Source: Opitutaceae bacterium
GTDB lineage: Bacteria; Verrucomicrobiota; Verrucomicrobiia; Opitutales; Opitutaceae
Reading direction: 5' to 3'
Assembly: GCA_016715765.1 (NCBI GenBank)
Contig: JADJZJ010000003.1
Coordinates: 100,727-164,726 of the forward strand
DNA: 64,000 nt
Shown one piece after another: positions 9,091-17,422 of the stretch. Both the position numbers and the translations under genes were made by a program. Positions within the stretch are counted from its first letter, which is position 1. Each line of letters starts with the position of its first letter. The notes beneath the pieces were generated by a model. It searched no databases. It saw nothing but the letters and a program-made list of their open reading frames with translations, and was not told the DNA's origin.

Positions 9091-9241
9091 GTATGAATAC
9101 GCAACGTCAGGAGGATAAGCCGGCTTCATTCAAGTCCGTTCGCGTCCGGAAGCCAATTGCTAATGCCAGGTGCTTCAACCAAGCTGCGCACAATCAAAAG
9201 ACTGGGTTAAATCCCATAACCTCACCCCTAGAAATTGTTCC

Positions 9242-10516
9242 ATGTCTAAAGTCATCATTTCGTCCCTCTATGACTCGGATGTATTCAAGATGGCCTGCCG
9301 CCAGTTCGACAAGGCGGCCGACGCCATCAATCTCCCGGAGCACATCCGCGATCGCACCAAGTATCCCCGGCGCACCTTCGCGGTCGCCCTGCCGATCAAG
9401 CGCGACGACGGCAGCATCACGGTGTTCGAGGGTTACCGCGTCCAGCACAACCTGACGACCGGCCCGGCCAAGGGCGGCGTCCGGTTCCACCAGCACGTCA
9501 CGCTCGGCGAGGTCGCCGCGCTGGCCATGTGGATGAGCTGGAAGACCTCCCTCGTCGGCCTGCCCTACGGCGGCGCGAAGGGCGGCGTCATCGTGGATCC
9601 CAACCAGCTCTCCAAGGGCGAGTTGGAACGCCTGTCCCGGCGCTACATGCAGGAACTCATCCCCTTCATCGGGCCCCACGTGGATGTCCCGGCGCCGGAC
9701 GTCGGCACCAATGAGCAGGTCATGGCCTGGATGATGGACACCTATTCCAACCATGTCGGGCACATCGAACCCGGTATCGTGACCGGCAAACCCATCTCGA
9801 TCGGCGGCTCGCAGGGCCGGCGCGAGGCCACCGGCGCGGGTGTCGCCTACCTCGTCACCAAGTACCTGGCCGACCTCAAGATTCCGGTCAAAAAGGCCAC
9901 GGTGGTCATCCAGGGCTTCGGCAACGTCGGCAGCGAGACCGCCGCCGCGCTGGATAACTATGGGGCCAAGATCATCGGCATCGGCGATCACACCGCATCC
10001 ATTTACAATCCCAAGGGCATCAACATCAGGAAGGCCCTCAACTACGTCCGCTCCCAGCGGGTGCTGAAGGACTTCGACGGCGGTGAGGAAATCAGCAGCG
10101 CCGACCTGCTCGAATTGAAATGCACCGTGCTGGCGCCCTGCGCGCTGGAACGCGTGATCACGGATCAGAACGCCCCCCGCCTGAAATGCCGCATCCTGGC
10201 GGAAGGCGCCAACGGCCCGACCACCAACCAGGCCGACAAGATCATCGACGCCCGCGAGGACATCGAGATCATCCCCGACGTGCTCTGCAATTCCGGCGGC
10301 GTCATCGTCTCCTACTTCGAATGGTGCCAGAACCTGCAGAACTACTATTGGACCCGTGAGGAAGTGCTCACAAAGATGTATGCCATCCTCGACCGCGCCA
10401 AGGAGTCGGTGGAGTTCCAGAAGCGCAAATTCAAGTTCAGCCGCCGCCTCGCCGCCCTCACCCTCGGCATCCAGCGCGTCGCCGACGCCAAGATCGCCCG
10501 CGGGTTGTTCCCGTAA
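9242..10516 (+). CDS. gdhA: Glutamate/leucine-family amino-acid dehydrogenase (Glu/Leu/Phe/Val dehydrogenase)
   Basis: NAD(P)-dependent oxidative deamination of an amino acid, most likely glutamate, linking nitrogen assimilation to 2-oxoglutarate. The 424-residue protein has the family order: RRTFAVALPI, the substrate loop GPAKGGVRFH, catalytic-lysine segment YGGAKGGV, VPAPDVGT, the Rossmann motif VVIQGFGNVGS, then AEGANGPTT and NSGGVIVSYFEW. The length matches the hexameric bacterial class (about 420). ATG 9242 is favoured over the upstream in-frame ATG at 9170 because it starts directly before the conserved domain. It is monocistronic and ends in a strong hairpin terminator. Confidence 0.92.
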   Translation: MSKVIISSLYDSDVFKMACRQFDKAADAINLPEHIRDRTKYPRRTFAVALPIKRDDGSITVFEGYRVQHNLTTGPAKGGVRFHQHVTLGEVAALAMWMSWKTSLVGLPYGGAKGGVIVDPNQLSKGELERLSRRYMQELIPFIGPHVDVPAPDVGTNEQVMAWMMDTYSNHVGHIEPGIVTGKPISIGGSQGRREATGAGVAYLVTKYLADLKIPVKKATVVIQGFGNVGSETAAALDNYGAKIIGIGDHTASIYNPKGINIRKALNYVRSQRVLKDFDGGEEISSADLLELKCTVLAPCALERVITDQNAPRLKCRILAEGANGPTTNQADKIIDAREDIEIIPDVLCNSGGVIVSYFEWCQNLQNYYWTREEVLTKMYAILDRAKESVEFQKRKFKFSRRLAALTLGIQRVADAKIARGLFP

Positions 10517-10539
10517 GCCGAGGTTTGGCCAATCCTTCA

Positions 10540-10568
10540 GGCGGGCACCGCAAAGTGCCCGCCTTTTT
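10540..10568 (+). terminator. Rho-independent terminator after gdhA
   Basis: A perfect 9-bp stem (GGCGGGCAC / GTGCCCGCC) with a 6-base loop is followed by TTTTT, 23 bp after the gdhA stop codon. Confidence 0.9.
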
Positions 10569-10573
10569 ATTGG

Positions 10574-10790
10574 GTAGGGCCCGGCCTCCGGACGGGCCGG
10601 CTGGTCATGCGCCCGCCGAACCGGTCCGTCCGGAGGCCGGACCCTACCCAGGATACATACCTCCACTCGCTCACGCTCGTAGCCACTTCCACCTGCTGGC
10701 TCCGAACATAACCAATAGCCAATAAGCCATAACCAATAACCCATAAATAACCCATAACCGACTCGACTGAGCCGGTTATGGCTGCCTGTC
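10574..10790. repeat. REP-like pair plus other repeats upstream of the methyltransferase gene
   Basis: GTAGGGCCCGGCCTCCGGAC at 10574 faces GTCCGGAGGCCGGACCCTAC ending at 10647, with heads outward. A single TCCACTCGCTCACGCTCGTA element lies at 10662-10686. It is followed by a low-GC tract of tandem CCATAACCAATAA-type units (about 10708-10760). No gene is seen here. Confidence 0.75.
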
Positions 10791-10800
10791 TGAAAGCTCC

Positions 10801-11840
10801 ATGCAGTCACCCATCGGCGGCCCCCGTTTCTGGCGCCGGCTTGTCAGCCGGTGGCTGCATCCTGCCCGCCGCATGCAGCGCGAATGGAACGAGCGCGCCC
10901 AAACCGATCCGCAGGGCTACATCGGCCGCGGCTACGCCGGCAGCGACGCCCAGTTCTGGGCCTCGGGCGCCCCGGACCTCGACGGCCTGATCCTCGACGG
11001 CCTCGAACTCGACCGCCGCGCCACCGTGCTTGAAATCGGCTGCGGCGTCGGCCGCCTGCTCCGTCCACTGGCCGCCCGGGCGCACCGGGTCATCGGCGTG
11101 GACATCGCCCCCGCCATGATCGAACAGGGCCGCACCCTGCTCGCCGACCTCCCCGAGTTTCTCTGCATGTCACCCATGGCCGCCTGGATGCGGTCGCGGA
11201 AGCCTCGCTCGACCTCGTCTATTCCTTCGCCGTCTTCCAGCACATCCCGTCAAAACGCGCGATCGCCCTGTACGTGAGCGAGGCGGCCCGCACGCTCAGG
11301 GCGGGCGGCGTGTTCAAGTTTCAAGTCGACGGACGCCGCCGGCCCTTCTGGCGCGGCACCGATACCTGGCTTGGCGTCTGGTACACCCCGGAGGAAATCC
11401 GCCGCGTGCTCGCCGACCGCGGTTTCACGGTCGCCGACGCCTGGGGAGCGGAAACCCAGTACTACTGGATCACCGCCGTGCGCCAGTCCGCCGCCGGCCG
11501 GCCCGCCACCGATCTGGTCCGCGTGCGCTCCAACACCTGGAACCGGACCGCCCTGGCCGCCCTGCTCACGCGCCTCGGACACGACCCGGCCGCCGCCCTC
11601 CCGGAGATCACCGCGGACGGCCGGCCCCTGCGTGATTTTGTGCGCCATTTTCTGGACGACAACCGGCATCATTCGCCCGAGGCCTTTGTCTCCGCGGCCT
11701 TCCAAGTCCTGTTCAACCGCGAACCCGACGCCGATGGCCTGGCGTTTTACACTGCCGAACTGCGCCGCGGCGGCTCCCGCGCCTATCTCCTCGACTGCCT
11801 GCTGGCCTCCGCCGAGCTCCGCCGCGCGCTGCGCGAGTGA
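10801..11840 (+). pseudogene. SAM-dependent methyltransferase with C-terminal DUF4214-like domain, frameshifted
   Basis: The N-terminal frame (from ATG 10801) has a clear methyltransferase motif I, VLEIGCGVGRLLRPLA, followed by HRVIGVDIAPAMIEQ. The expected next segments (RLDAVAEASLDLVYSFAVF, then QHIPSKRAIALYVSEA) are in another frame, which stays open to 11840. Adding one G after GAG at about 11157 joins them (LPEVSLHVTHG). The C-terminus (FQVLFNREPDADGLAFYTAEL) resembles the DUF4214 / phycobilisome-linker-like fold seen in secreted or surface glycan-modifying proteins. The intact product would be about 346 residues. The substrate is unknown. Either a broken gene or a one-base assembly error. 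Confidence 0.78.
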
Positions 11841-11860
11841 ATTGGCGGGTGGATTGAATT

Positions 11861-11936
11861 GTAGGGCGGGGATTCCGATCCCCGCCTCGCGTGCCAAACG
11901 GGATTTCGAAGGCGGGGATCGGAATCCCCGCCCTAC
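11861..11936. repeat. REP-like inverted pair (GTAG-GGCGGGGATTCCG family)
   Basis: The copy at 11861-11886 starts with GTAG and forms a GGCGGGG/CCCCGCC hairpin. Its inverted partner at 11911-11936 ends in CTAC, so both heads face outward. It lies between the convergent methyltransferase and antiporter genes, 20 bp and 6 bp from their stop codons. Confidence 0.9.
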
Positions 11937-11942
11937 ACCCAA

Positions 11943-13463
11943 TCAAAACAGCATGAAGCAGAATCCCATGATGATCGTCGGGATCAGCGCCCCCACGAAG
12001 AGTCCGCCGGGCGCGATGCCCTCGGGGAAAAACCGGTTGAGGATCGACTGACCCGCGGGATTCGGCGCATTGGCGATGACGGTCAGCCCGCCACCCGTGA
12101 CCGCACCGGTCACCACCGCATACTTGAGCTCATCGGTGAAGCCCGGCACCAGCGTCGCCAGATACGTGATCGCGGCGTTGTCATTGAAGGCGGTCAGGAT
12201 CGTGGCGCCGAGGAAGAGCTGCAACTCACCCAGGCTCTTGAGCACGGGTTCAATCCACCAGCCCTGCAACCCGCCATGGATCACGAGTCCGGCGAGGAAA
12301 AAACCGACGAGCAGCGACGGCCGGAGGTCCAGCTTGTTCTGGTGGTGGGCGGTGGCCTGCGCGAAGGCCAGGAAGAACAGGAAGCCGCCGATAAAGAGCG
12401 CGGGGTGATGGGCGAAATAGACCGTCAGCGCCATGAACAAGAGCTGCACCACGGTGATCCAGAGTGGCACCGCCCGTTCGGGCCGGCTCACGGCATTCTG
12501 CTCCGCCTGCACGCGGACCTTGTCGAGTTCCGCCAGTTCCTGGCGGAAATAGGCATAGAACAGCGTCGTCGAGATCACGATGCCCACGACCGCCTTCCAC
12601 CCGATGTGCAGGAGCATGTAGGTGGTGTTCCAACCCCAGGGCGCGGCCACCATGAGCACCGGCGGCGCCGCGAAATGCGTGAGCGTCCCGCCCACCGAAA
12701 TGCTCACGAAGAGCAGGCCCAGCGTCGCGTAGGCGAACTTCGGCGAGGGCTTGAGCTCATAAAACTGCCGCGCGAGCAGCAGCGCCGCGATGGTCATGGC
12801 CGCGGGTTCGGTGATGAAGGAACCCAGGATCGGCGCGAGGATCATGATGGACAGCCACCACGCGCCGGCCGATCCCCGGCCGAGGGAAGCGACGGCGCGC
12901 ATGCAGCGCTCGGCGAAACTCAGCACCGGCCGCGTCGACGCCATCGCCATGATGATGACGACAAACATGGGCTCGGTGAAATTCACCTGCTCGCCGATGT
13001 AATGCACCATGGTGTCCCAGCCCTTGAACCAGGTGATGGCGCCGGCCAGCACCAGCACCCAGAGGCCGAAGACCGCCTCCACTTCGCCGAGGAAGTGCAG
13101 CACCTGGCCCTTGAAACTGACTTCATCGGGCCAGCCATCCTCGTCCGAGTCGGGCATGTTCTCGCGACGGAGCTTCAGCTTCTCATGGTGGGCCGCCTCG
13201 ACCGCATGCGCCCAGTGCCGGAATTTGGCGGTGAGAAAGGTGTGCACGACCGCGAGCAGAAAGATCAGGCTCGCGGCCACGTTGAACGGCTCGGCCGTCA
13301 TGCGGGCCTGGAGCACCTGGAGCACGCCCGCGTCCGCCGCATCCTGGTAGGCGTTCAGGGGGACCGGCAGGACCACGTCCGGGGCCGGCGTCGCCGCCTG
13401 CAGTTCGCCAAATGCCAGCAGGGCCGGGAGCAGCCACAGGAGGACACGGGATTTCTTGATCAT
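11943..13463 (-). CDS. Putative Na+/H+ antiporter, integral membrane
   Basis: A 506-residue inner-membrane protein with a leading hydrophobic segment and about 11 further hydrophobic stretches. Motifs such as FTEPMFVVIIMAMASTRPVL, SFITEPAAMTIAALLLARQF, and the re-entrant pair GGTLTHFAAPPVLM and FNDNAAITYLATLV/VIANAPNPAGQSIL match the putative Na+/H+ antiporter family with NhaD-like topology. An acidic, soluble loop of about 60 residues (PDSDEDGWPDE) follows the second membrane span. The start ATG overlaps the stop of the upstream phosphatase gene by 4 bp, so the two are translationally coupled. Ion specificity is inferred. Confidence 0.8.
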   Translation of the reverse strand: MIKKSRVLLWLLPALLAFGELQAATPAPDVVLPVPLNAYQDAADAGVLQVLQARMTAEPFNVAASLIFLLAVVHTFLTAKFRHWAHAVEAAHHEKLKLRRENMPDSDEDGWPDEVSFKGQVLHFLGEVEAVFGLWVLVLAGAITWFKGWDTMVHYIGEQVNFTEPMFVVIIMAMASTRPVLSFAERCMRAVASLGRGSAGAWWLSIMILAPILGSFITEPAAMTIAALLLARQFYELKPSPKFAYATLGLLFVSISVGGTLTHFAAPPVLMVAAPWGWNTTYMLLHIGWKAVVGIVISTTLFYAYFRQELAELDKVRVQAEQNAVSRPERAVPLWITVVQLLFMALTVYFAHHPALFIGGFLFFLAFAQATAHHQNKLDLRPSLLVGFFLAGLVIHGGLQGWWIEPVLKSLGELQLFLGATILTAFNDNAAITYLATLVPGFTDELKYAVVTGAVTGGGLTVIANAPNPAGQSILNRFFPEGIAPGGLFVGALIPTIIMGFCFMLF

Positions 13464-14104
13464 ATGCGCGGCAGGAGTTCGTCGAGTTGAAGCAGAAAAA
13501 GGTCGGCTTGGGCCTTGACCAGGGGGCGGGCGACATAACCGCCAAAGCCGGCAAACAGGTCAACCCCGGGCTTCATTTCCAGGTCGCTCACGCCGTCACC
13601 CACCGCGATCACCCGCGCCGGCCGCAACTCCACGCGCAGTCCCGCGACGATCCGGGGCTTCCCGCCGGAGCGGGTCGTCGGAAATTCGGTGTCGTAGCCG
13701 CGGTATCCTCCGGCCGCGTCGAAATGCAGGTCCACCGCCTCGACCCGCTCCACGCCCAGGAAATCCGCCAGCGGCCGGATCGCCTGGCGGAATCCGCCGC
13801 TCACGATGACCGGGGTCCACCCGCGCGCCTTGAGTTCCGCGATCGTGGCGCGGGCGGTGGGCTCCACGGTGGCGATGTACCGCGCCCCGACCGCCGCCAC
13901 GTCGGCCGCGGTCGGACGGATGATCTCCAGCCGGCGCGCAAACACGCTCTCGACCGGAATCCGGCCGTTCATGGCCTCGTTCGTCATGGTCTCGACCTGA
14001 CGGAACACTTCGGGTCCGCGCACGCGCGCCAGTTCGTCGATGCCCTCGATGGCGCTCAGGGTGCTGTCGCAGTCGAAGATGATGAGTTTGCCGGCTTCCA
14101 CCAC
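13460..14104 (-). CDS. serB: HAD-IB phosphatase, phosphoserine phosphatase-like
   Basis: A cytosolic HAD hydrolase of about 214 residues. Motif I is LIIFDCDSTLS with the two catalytic Asp, then EGIDELA (the SerB-type conserved Glu), motif II VIVSGGFRQAIRPLA and motif IV VIAVGDGVSDLEM. The motif spacing matches phosphoserine phosphatase, the last step of serine synthesis. Two adjacent GTG codons (14104, 14101) are the likely start. The frame is open to an ATG at 14158, but that longer form would run through the rpmE terminator hairpin. It overlaps the antiporter ATG by 4 bp. SerB activity is probable, not certain. Confidence 0.78.
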   Translation of the reverse strand: MVEAGKLIIFDCDSTLSAIEGIDELARVRGPEVFRQVETMTNEAMNGRIPVESVFARRLEIIRPTAADVAAVGARYIATVEPTARATIAELKARGWTPVIVSGGFRQAIRPLADFLGVERVEAVDLHFDAAGGYRGYDTEFPTTRSGGKPRIVAGLRVELRPARVIAVGDGVSDLEMKPGVDLFAGFGGYVARPLVKAQADLFLLQLDELLPRI

Positions 14105-14137
14105 TCCAGCAGTCAGCAGCGCCCCGCCGCGGGCAAC

Positions 14138-14166
14138 AAAAAAGCCCTCCGTTTTCACGGAGGGCT
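14138..14166 (-). terminator. Rho-independent terminator of the rpmJ-rpmE operon
   Basis: On the minus strand, AGCCCTCCG / CGGAGGGCT forms a 9-bp stem with a short AAAA-type loop and is followed by a run of T. It lies 20 bp past the rpmE stop and just ahead of the SerB-like gene. Confidence 0.88.
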
Positions 14167-14185
14167 GGAAATCGGACCAGGCGGC

Positions 14186-14437
14186 TTACTTCTTGGAGCT
14201 GCGCTTGAACTTCGTGGTGAACTTCTCGACGCGGCCCGCGGTGTCGACCAAGCGCTTCTCGCCGGTGTAGGCGGGATGCGAATCCATCGTCACATCCCGG
14301 AGGATGATGTGGTACTCGACGCCGTCGATGTCCTCCTTGCGGGCGGACTTGAGCGTGGACCTGGTGAGGAAGCGCTTGCCGCTCGAGACATCGAGGAAGC
14401 AAACGTTGTTGAGGGAGGGATGACCTTCGGCTTTCAC
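14186..14437 (-). CDS. rpmE2: 50S ribosomal protein L31, type B (zinc-free)
   Basis: An 83-residue large-subunit protein at the subunit interface. It has the type-B pattern (MKAEGHPSLNNVCFLD, then YHIILRDVTMDSHPAYTGEKR) and lacks the four-cysteine zinc site of type-A L31. It sits 20 bp downstream of rpmJ, with its own terminator. In many bacteria the zinc-free L31/L36 pair replaces zinc-binding forms under zinc limitation. Here the two are together, but no zinc-type copy or Zur box is visible in the window. Confidence 0.93.
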   Translation of the reverse strand: MKAEGHPSLNNVCFLDVSSGKRFLTRSTLKSARKEDIDGVEYHIILRDVTMDSHPAYTGEKRLVDTAGRVEKFTTKFKRSSKK

Positions 14438-14457
14438 GGCGTTATTAAAGGGTTATA

Positions 14458-14583
14458 TCAACCTTGGCGGGCCTTGTAGCGCGGCTCGACCTTGTTGATC
14501 ACGTAGATTTTGCCTTTGCGACGCACGACCTGGCAGGCCGGGTGACGCTTCTTGGCGGACTTGATGGAGGAAACAACTTTCAT
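14458..14583 (-). CDS. rpmJ: 50S ribosomal protein L36, zinc-free form
   Basis: A 41-residue basic protein read from ATG 14583: it begins MKVVSSIKSAKKRHPACQVV and ends YKARQG. It aligns over its full length with the C-minus L36 class; of the usual zinc ligands only one Cys remains (residue 16). It is the first gene of the rpmJ-rpmE operon, with the next start 20 bp downstream. Confidence 0.93.
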   Translation of the reverse strand: MKVVSSIKSAKKRHPACQVVRRKGKIYVINKVEPRYKARQG

Positions 14584-14647
14584 AAAAGCGTGGAAAACAG
14601 AGTGCGGCCCAACCTCTGTCAACTGAAATGTCCGCCGGGAACCGAGT

Positions 14648-15202
14648 TCAGTTCAGCCCGGGGTCGTCGGGCTCGCCGGCCAGCAGGCGCCATTCGTCCC
14701 CTTCCCGACCCAAGATCGAGCTCCAGAGCGAGTTATCCTGCGCATTTTCCAGCAGGTCGACCGGGATATCCGCCACGACCCAGGTGTTGTGCTTGAGCTC
14801 TTTTTCCAGCTGTCCGCCGGTCCACCCGGAATAGCCGAGAAAGGCGCGGACCATGGTGCCGGGTTCGGCAAGCAGCAGCCCGGCCTTCGCCGGCTCCAGT
14901 CCGAAATGCAGGCGAAAGCCGTCATCCTTCGTTTCCCACGCCGCCAGGATGAGCTGCTCCGGGTGAACCGGCCCGCCCTGATAGAGCGGGACGCCGGCCA
15001 GGGGACCGAGGGCGAAATCGCCGTTCAGCTCCCCCAAGCGCTTGCCCAGCGGACGGTTAAGCACCACGCCCATGGCCCCGTCGGTGTTGTGTTCCGACAT
15101 CAAAATAACCGTGCGGCGGAAGTTGGGATCCTGCAGCGCCGGATGCGCCAGCAGGAGCGATCCCGCCAGGCTTTCCTTGGTCTTGGTGCTGCGTTCGCGC
15201 AT
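14648..15202 (-). CDS. YqgE/AlgH family protein (UPF0301)
   Basis: A 184-residue cytosolic protein of unknown biochemical role. Family hallmarks are GSLLLAHPALQDPNFRRTVI, GAMGVVLNRPLG, YQGGPVHPEQLI and FLGYSGWTGGQLE. The ATG at 15202 puts the conserved LAGSLLLAHP start at residue 12, as usual. It lies 17 bp downstream of the dCMP deaminase gene and probably shares its transcript. Confidence 0.88.
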   Translation of the reverse strand: MRERSTKTKESLAGSLLLAHPALQDPNFRRTVILMSEHNTDGAMGVVLNRPLGKRLGELNGDFALGPLAGVPLYQGGPVHPEQLILAAWETKDDGFRLHFGLEPAKAGLLLAEPGTMVRAFLGYSGWTGGQLEKELKHNTWVVADIPVDLLENAQDNSLWSSILGREGDEWRLLAGEPDDPGLN

Positions 15203-15219
15203 GGTGGAATCGGGCGGCT

Positions 15220-15699
15220 CTAGGTGAGCTTCAGGATCTTGACCCCGGCATCGGTCAACAGGGTAGCGACCAGCGGATCGTTGCGGTAGTTCCGGCGGTA
15301 ACGGATTTCCGCGATGCCGGCCGAGGCGAGGATCTTCGCGCAGTTGATGCACGGGTAATGCGTCACGTAGGCGACACACCCCTCCACCGAACTGCCGCGG
15401 CGGGCCGCATCGGCGATGGCATTCTGCTCGGCGTGCACCGTCGCCTGCTCGTGCCCCTCGCGGACGCGCGACACGTGCGGCGATCCCGGCAGGTAGCCGT
15501 TGTAGCCGGCCGCGACCAGGCGGTTGCGCCGCACGCCCCCGGTGACGATCACGCAGCCGACATGCAGGCGCTCGCAGGGCGAACGCGTGGACATCAGGAC
15601 GGCCGTCGCCATGAAATACTCGTCCCACGAGGGGCGGTGCGGAAACTTGTCCGTCGCTTGGGCGATCAGGTCCACGGGATGGGCGGAGGCAGATTTCAT
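15220..15699 (-). CDS. dCMP deaminase (ComEB-like zinc deaminase)
   Basis: It deaminates dCMP to dUMP, feeding thymidylate synthesis. The 159-residue protein has the zinc and catalytic motifs HAE (residues 89-91, ATVHAEQNAIA) and PCINC (Cys117 and Cys120), plus the family's RLHVGCVIV and GYNGYLPGSPH. The start ATG at 15699 gives the normal short N-terminus before WDEYFMATA. The gene is divergent from the polyketide operon, with 55 bp between the start codons, so both promoters must overlap there. Confidence 0.9.
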   Translation of the reverse strand: MKSASAHPVDLIAQATDKFPHRPSWDEYFMATAVLMSTRSPCERLHVGCVIVTGGVRRNRLVAAGYNGYLPGSPHVSRVREGHEQATVHAEQNAIADAARRGSSVEGCVAYVTHYPCINCAKILASAGIAEIRYRRNYRNDPLVATLLTDAGVKILKLT

Positions 15700-15754
15700 G
15701 ATAACGCACGGCGACGTTGGACATCCGGACCGTCGCGGGCAATCTTTCCTCCAC

Positions 15755-16402
15755 ATGTCACCGCGCAGGCTGCACCCCGAGCTGCTCGACACGCTTCCGA
15801 CCGACCATCCCGACGCCCGGCACAGTCGCCGGGACCTGCGTGTGATCAACCGTTTCATGGGCAATCACCGCTGGTTCGCGCGGACGCTCCCGCCCCTGCT
15901 CCGCCCCGGGGAGTCCATCCTGGAACTCGGCGCGGGTACCGGCGAGCTGACGCAACGTCTGGCTGCGCGCGGGTTGACCGTCACCGGCCTCGATCTCTGC
16001 CCCCCGCCCGCCGACCGGCCGGAAACGCATGGCTGGCTCCAGGACAACCTCACCACCTTCACCGGCTATGCGGACTACCCAGTCATCATCGGCAACCTGA
16101 TCCTCCACCATTTTTCCGACGGTACCCTCGGGCAACTCGGCCGGCAGTGGCGTCGGCACGCGAGACTCCTCGTCTTTTCCGAACCGGTCCGCCGCCGCTT
16201 CTCGCAACACCTCATCCGCGGACTCGGACCACTCTTCGGGGCCAATCGGGTCACGCTGCACGATGCCAGCGTCAGCATCGCCGCGGGCTTTCGCGGGGAT
16301 GAGATGATCCGGCAACTCGACCTCCCGGACTCCGAGTGGAATTGCTCCGTCACCCGTACCCTCGGCGGCGCCTGCCGCCTGGTCGCCCAACGCCGCCCAT
16401 GA
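15755..16402 (+). CDS. Class I SAM methyltransferase of the type III polyketide operon
   Basis: A 215-residue methyltransferase with motif I ILELGAGTGELTQRLA and an HHFSDGTLGQLGRQW segment typical of O- or C-methyltransferases for small molecules. It is the first gene of a three-gene operon: its TGA overlaps the ATG of the FAD oxidoreductase by 4 bp, and the type III polyketide synthase follows 1 bp after that. The likely substrate is therefore the synthase product or a precursor. ATG 15755 is preceded by a purine-poor leader without an obvious strong ribosome site. The exact reaction is not predictable. Confidence 0.82.
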   Translation: MSPRRLHPELLDTLPTDHPDARHSRRDLRVINRFMGNHRWFARTLPPLLRPGESILELGAGTGELTQRLAARGLTVTGLDLCPPPADRPETHGWLQDNLTTFTGYADYPVIIGNLILHHFSDGTLGQLGRQWRRHARLLVFSEPVRRRFSQHLIRGLGPLFGANRVTLHDASVSIAAGFRGDEMIRQLDLPDSEWNCSVTRTLGGACRLVAQRRP

Positions 16403-17421
16403 ACCCGCACCGGCCGATCGAAATCATCGGGGGCGGCCTGGCCGGTCTCTCGCTGGGCCTCGCCCTGCGGCGGGCCGGCGTGGACGTCAGTCTGCACGAG
16501 GCGGGAGATTATCCGCGCCACCGGGTCTGCGGTGAATTCATCACCGGGCTCGATGCCCGCACCATCACCCGGCTCGGGCTCGCGACATTTCTCGCCGATG
16601 CCCTGCGGCATCGCGAGGTCGGCTGGTTCATCAAGCAGAAGCTCGCGCGCACCCAGCAACTCCCCCAGCCCGCGCTCGGGATCAGCCGCCATTGTCTGGA
16701 TGCGCGCCTCGCCGAGGCCTTTGTCGCGGCTGGCGGCAAGCTGCACACCCATAGCCGCATCGCCGCATCCACTGCCCGGGCGGGCCGTGTAATCGCCACG
16801 GGGAAACGTGCCACCAAGTCTCCCTGGATCGGCCTGAAGATCCATGCGCTGGACCTGCCGCTGACCTGCGATCTGGAAATCCATCTCGGCACCCACGCCT
16901 ATGTGGGTCTCGCCCGCATCGATGCATTTCGTGTGAACGTCTGCGGCCTCTTCCAACGGCGCGACGTTCGTGGACAGGGCCGGCATCTGCTCCTCGGCTA
17001 TCTGCACGCCGCCGGACTCGGCAAGCTCGCGGCCCGCCTCGCCGCCACCGCCACTGATCCGGATTCGTTTTGCGCCATTGCCGGTGTCGGTTTCAACGCC
17101 CGTTTGCGCCCGGACGAGTGCCTGCGTCTCGGCGATGCCGGCGCGTTGATTCCCCCCTTCACCGGCAACGGCATGGCGATGGCCTTCCAAGGCGCCGCCA
17201 TCGCGCTCGATCCTCTGGTCGGTTATGCGGAAGGTCGCATCGCTTGGCCGGAAGCCGTGAAAAAAATCCAAGCCGGCCTGCGCCGACGATTCCGTCTGCG
17301 CCTGGCCGCGGCGGCGTTGATGCATCCCTTCCTTCTCGATCCGCCCTGCCAACGCTGGCTCGCCGCCTTCACCCGCGCCGACCTGCTCCCCCTGCGTCCG
17401 CTTTACGCCGCGCTGCACTGA
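16399..17421 (+). CDS. FAD-dependent oxidoreductase of the type III polyketide operon
   Basis: A 340-residue flavoprotein. The N-terminal dinucleotide fold reads IEIIGGGLAGLSLGLALRR, a family motif RHRVCGEFITG follows at about residue 50, and the flavin-closing motif is GDAGALIPPFTGNGMAMA. This is the geranylgeranyl-reductase / PHBH-like class often paired with polyketide synthases. It overlaps the methyltransferase stop by 4 bp. Hydroxylation or double-bond reduction of the polyketide are the likely roles (inference from class and neighbours). The length is normal for the class. Confidence 0.85.
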   Translation: MNPHRPIEIIGGGLAGLSLGLALRRAGVDVSLHEAGDYPRHRVCGEFITGLDARTITRLGLATFLADALRHREVGWFIKQKLARTQQLPQPALGISRHCLDARLAEAFVAAGGKLHTHSRIAASTARAGRVIATGKRATKSPWIGLKIHALDLPLTCDLEIHLGTHAYVGLARIDAFRVNVCGLFQRRDVRGQGRHLLLGYLHAAGLGKLAARLAATATDPDSFCAIAGVGFNARLRPDECLRLGDAGALIPPFTGNGMAMAFQGAAIALDPLVGYAEGRIAWPEAVKKIQAGLRRRFRLRLAAAALMHPFLLDPPCQRWLAAFTRADLLPLRPLYAALH

Positions 17422-17422
17422 C

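Noticed and set aside
9170..9241. Earlier in-frame ATG for the dehydrogenase
   Set aside because: It adds 24 residues without family similarity; ATG 9242 precedes the conserved domain directly.
9194..10810. Long open frame on the minus strand opposite the dehydrogenase gene (about 538 codons)
   Set aside because: It is antisense to a well-supported gene, has low-complexity composition (many G, A, D, V) and no recognisable motif: a usual artefact in GC-rich DNA. The same holds for long antisense frames at 12276-13490, 31646-33316 and 50831-52810.
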